This document shows, in pieces, positions 7,206 to 8,167 of a stretch of DNA of 8,167 nt. The position numbers were made by a program, and so were the translations under genes. Source of the DNA: Bacteroidales bacterium (lineage in GTDB: Bacteria; Bacteroidota; Bacteroidia; Bacteroidales; UBA932); NCBI GenBank assembly GCA_017615445.1, contig JAGAAD010000032.1:1-8167 (forward strand), written 5' to 3'. The notes under the pieces were generated by a model. That model was not told where the DNA came from. It worked only from the letters and a program-made list of their open reading frames with translations, and did no database searches. Numbering within the stretch: the first letter of the stretch is position 1; each line of letters begins with the position of its first letter.

Positions 7206-7278
7206 GCACCCTTAGCTCAGCTGGTAGAGCAATTGACTCTTAATCAATGGGTCCAGGGTTCGAGCCCCTGAGGGTGTA
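7206..7278 (+). tRNA. tRNA-Lys (anticodon CTT)
   Basis: A complete 73-nt cloverleaf, 14 nt after the first tRNA. Acceptor stem GCACCCT (7206-7212) pairs with AGGGTGT (7271-7277), with a G-T wobble at the outermost pair. The D stem is GCTC/GAGC. The anticodon stem ATTGA/TCAAT encloses CTCTTAA, so the anticodon is CTT at 7239-7241. The T stem CAGGG/CCCTG encloses TTCGAGC. The discriminator is A7278 and CCA is not encoded. It reads AAG only, which suits a genome with many GC-ending codons. It shares a promoter and terminator with tRNA-Lys(TTT). Confidence 0.95.
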
Positions 7279-7280
7279 CA

Positions 7281-7316
7281 AAAGAGGATGACCGAAAGGC
7301 CATCCTCTTTTTTTTT
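7281..7316 (+). terminator. Strong intrinsic terminator of the tRNA-Lys pair
   Basis: A perfect 10-bp stem (AAAGAGGATG at 7281-7290 with CATCCTCTTT at 7301-7310) is extended inside by two C-G pairs closing a GAAA tetraloop (7294-7297), after one A-C mismatch. A run of nine T (7308-7316) follows. It begins 2 nt after the second tRNA. On the minus strand the T-run after the hairpin is only about four bases, so it may stop the convergent manC transcript less efficiently. The T-run contains the first bases of the manC stop codon complement (7315-7317). Confidence 0.93.
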
Positions 7317-8167
7317 AGTTTAGTTTTTTTCCGGTGACCTTCTCGATGGCCTCGAAACTGCCCAGGTCTGACCATGACCAGGAAGAAGGGGCCATGTAGA
7401 CGAGCGGCGAGCGCTCCATCACGGCGTAGTCGATGGAAATCTTCTCGCACTGTGGGAAGATTTCGGCGAGAGCGGGGGTCTCATCAGTGCTGTAGAGCGA
7501 CGGCGCAAGCCTGTCCATCAGCGCGGCGATGGCCGGGACAAATTCGCGAAGCTGCGCGATCATAGTCTGCACTCCGTAGACAAAAATGCCAGCGTTCCAG
7601 AAATAACCGCCCTCGGCAAGATAATGCTCAGCAACTTCTTTCGAAGGTTTCTCTTTGAATTCGGAGACTTTTTTGATGCCATTCCCGGCCTGAACGTGGA
7701 TATATCCGTATTCCGTACAGGGATTATCCGGAGTGATGCCGATAGTCACTATCGATTCGGTAGAGCCAAGGAATGACAGCGCGTCATTAACCGTCTTTGC
7801 AAATGCCTTAATATCAGGCACATAGGCATCCGAGGGAGCGACGACAACGCGGGCGTCAGGGTAACGCTGCGCGATCTTCCAACTGACATAAGCGATGCAA
7901 GGCGCTGTGTTGCGGGCGACGGGCTCCAGAAGAATCTGCTCATCCGGAATCGCCGGCAGCTGCTCTCTGATGTACTTATGATACGCAGCGGAAGTCACAA
8001 CCCAAAAGTGTGCTTCCGGGTCCACTTCCAAAAACCTCTCATAAGTCAGCTGAATGAGGGTCTTCCCCACTCCCAGCAAATCCAAAAACTGTTTCGGCTT
8101 TTCCGGCGTGCTGATCGGATAGAGTCTCGATCCAACTCCACCCGCCATAATAACTATATGAGTATTA
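7315..8167 (-). CDS. manC: Mannose-1-phosphate guanylyltransferase, 5' partial, short C-terminus
   Basis: This enzyme makes GDP-mannose from mannose-1-phosphate and GTP for surface glycans in the cytoplasm. The internal ATG at 8146-8148 gives MAGGVGSRLYPIS, but the frame stays open upstream and encodes NTHIVI directly before it. Family members normally have that first beta strand, so the true start lies beyond the right edge, probably by only a few codons. Numbered from the internal ATG: nucleotide-binding GGVGSRLYP (3-11), PEKPKQF (15-21), EPVARNTAP (75-83), PSDAY (105-109), EYGYI (146-150), EKP (166-168), WNAGIF (184-189) and WSDLG (259-263). Many relatives have His where PSDAY has Ala108. 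The protein stops 14 residues after WSDLG, whereas typical forms go on for roughly 70 more residues. Another sugar-1-phosphate nucleotidyltransferase activity is possible but less likely. Confidence 0.87.
   Translation of the reverse strand, partial: NTHIVIMAGGVGSRLYPISTPEKPKQFLDLLGVGKTLIQLTYERFLEVDPEAHFWVVTSAAYHKYIREQLPAIPDEQILLEPVARNTAPCIAYVSWKIAQRYPDARVVVAPSDAYVPDIKAFAKTVNDALSFLGSTESIVTIGITPDNPCTEYGYIHVQAGNGIKKVSEFKEKPSKEVAEHYLAEGGYFWNAGIFVYGVQTMIAQLREFVPAIAALMDRLAPSLYSTDETPALAEIFPQCEKISIDYAVMERSPLVYMAPSSWSWSDLGSFEAIEKVTGKKLN

Noticed and set aside
7244..7450. Small minus-strand frame ending in GLEPWTH
   Set aside because: This ending is the familiar antisense translation of a tRNA T-arm. 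The frame crosses the tRNA and terminator and overlaps manC in another frame.
1..8167. Search for mobile elements, CRISPR arrays, toxin-antitoxin or defence genes
   Set aside because: No transposase or integrase, regular repeats, or small paired genes were found. The two tRNAs show no duplicated 3' end that would mark an attachment site.

Overview
The window looks like a moderately GC-rich (by eye) chromosome segment from a member of the Bacteroidales; the family is uncertain. Three signs support this. Two intergenic gaps carry the Bacteroidota promoter pattern TTTG, 20 nt, TAnnTTTG. Several protein families here are common in that phylum: a long TPR protein with a non-TPR insert, a DUF4886 secreted hydrolase-like protein, and an MsbA-like ABC exporter. 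The genes are closely packed, and start codons do not rely on clear Shine-Dalgarno sequences. I see no insertion sequence, CRISPR array, phage gene or integration site.

Left part (1-5020, plus strand): four genes run head to tail with almost no space between them: an exported TPR-repeat protein (its start lies before the window), a YycJ-like metallo-beta-lactamase-fold hydrolase, an MsbA-like ABC exporter and a small VanZ-family membrane protein. Junctions are an 8-nt overlap, a 1-nt gap and a 1-nt overlap, so this is probably one translationally coupled operon with an envelope-related theme.

Middle (4935-6181, minus strand): a CDP-alcohol phosphatidyltransferase with an intact catalytic motif and a GtrA-family membrane protein form a two-gene unit, 4 nt apart, behind a well-formed promoter. 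The 3' end of the GtrA gene overlaps the 3' end of the VanZ gene by 86 bp, tail to tail. The pair suggests synthesis and membrane handling of a lipid head group or lipid-linked sugar; the substrate cannot be read from sequence.

Right part (6185-8167): a secreted DUF4886 (SGNH-like) protein on the minus strand; a tRNA pair on the plus strand, tRNA-Lys(TTT) and tRNA-Lys(CTT), with its own promoter and a strong intrinsic terminator; and a convergent mannose-1-phosphate guanylyltransferase gene. Its true start lies beyond the right edge, and it lacks the C-terminal part usual for full-length family members. Its stop codon sits in the T-run of the tRNA terminator.

I do not see a clearly new biological system. 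The points most worth following up are the CDP-alcohol transferase/GtrA pair, the convergent coding overlap, the short guanylyltransferase next to the tRNA terminator, and an 11-nt element shared by two promoter regions.
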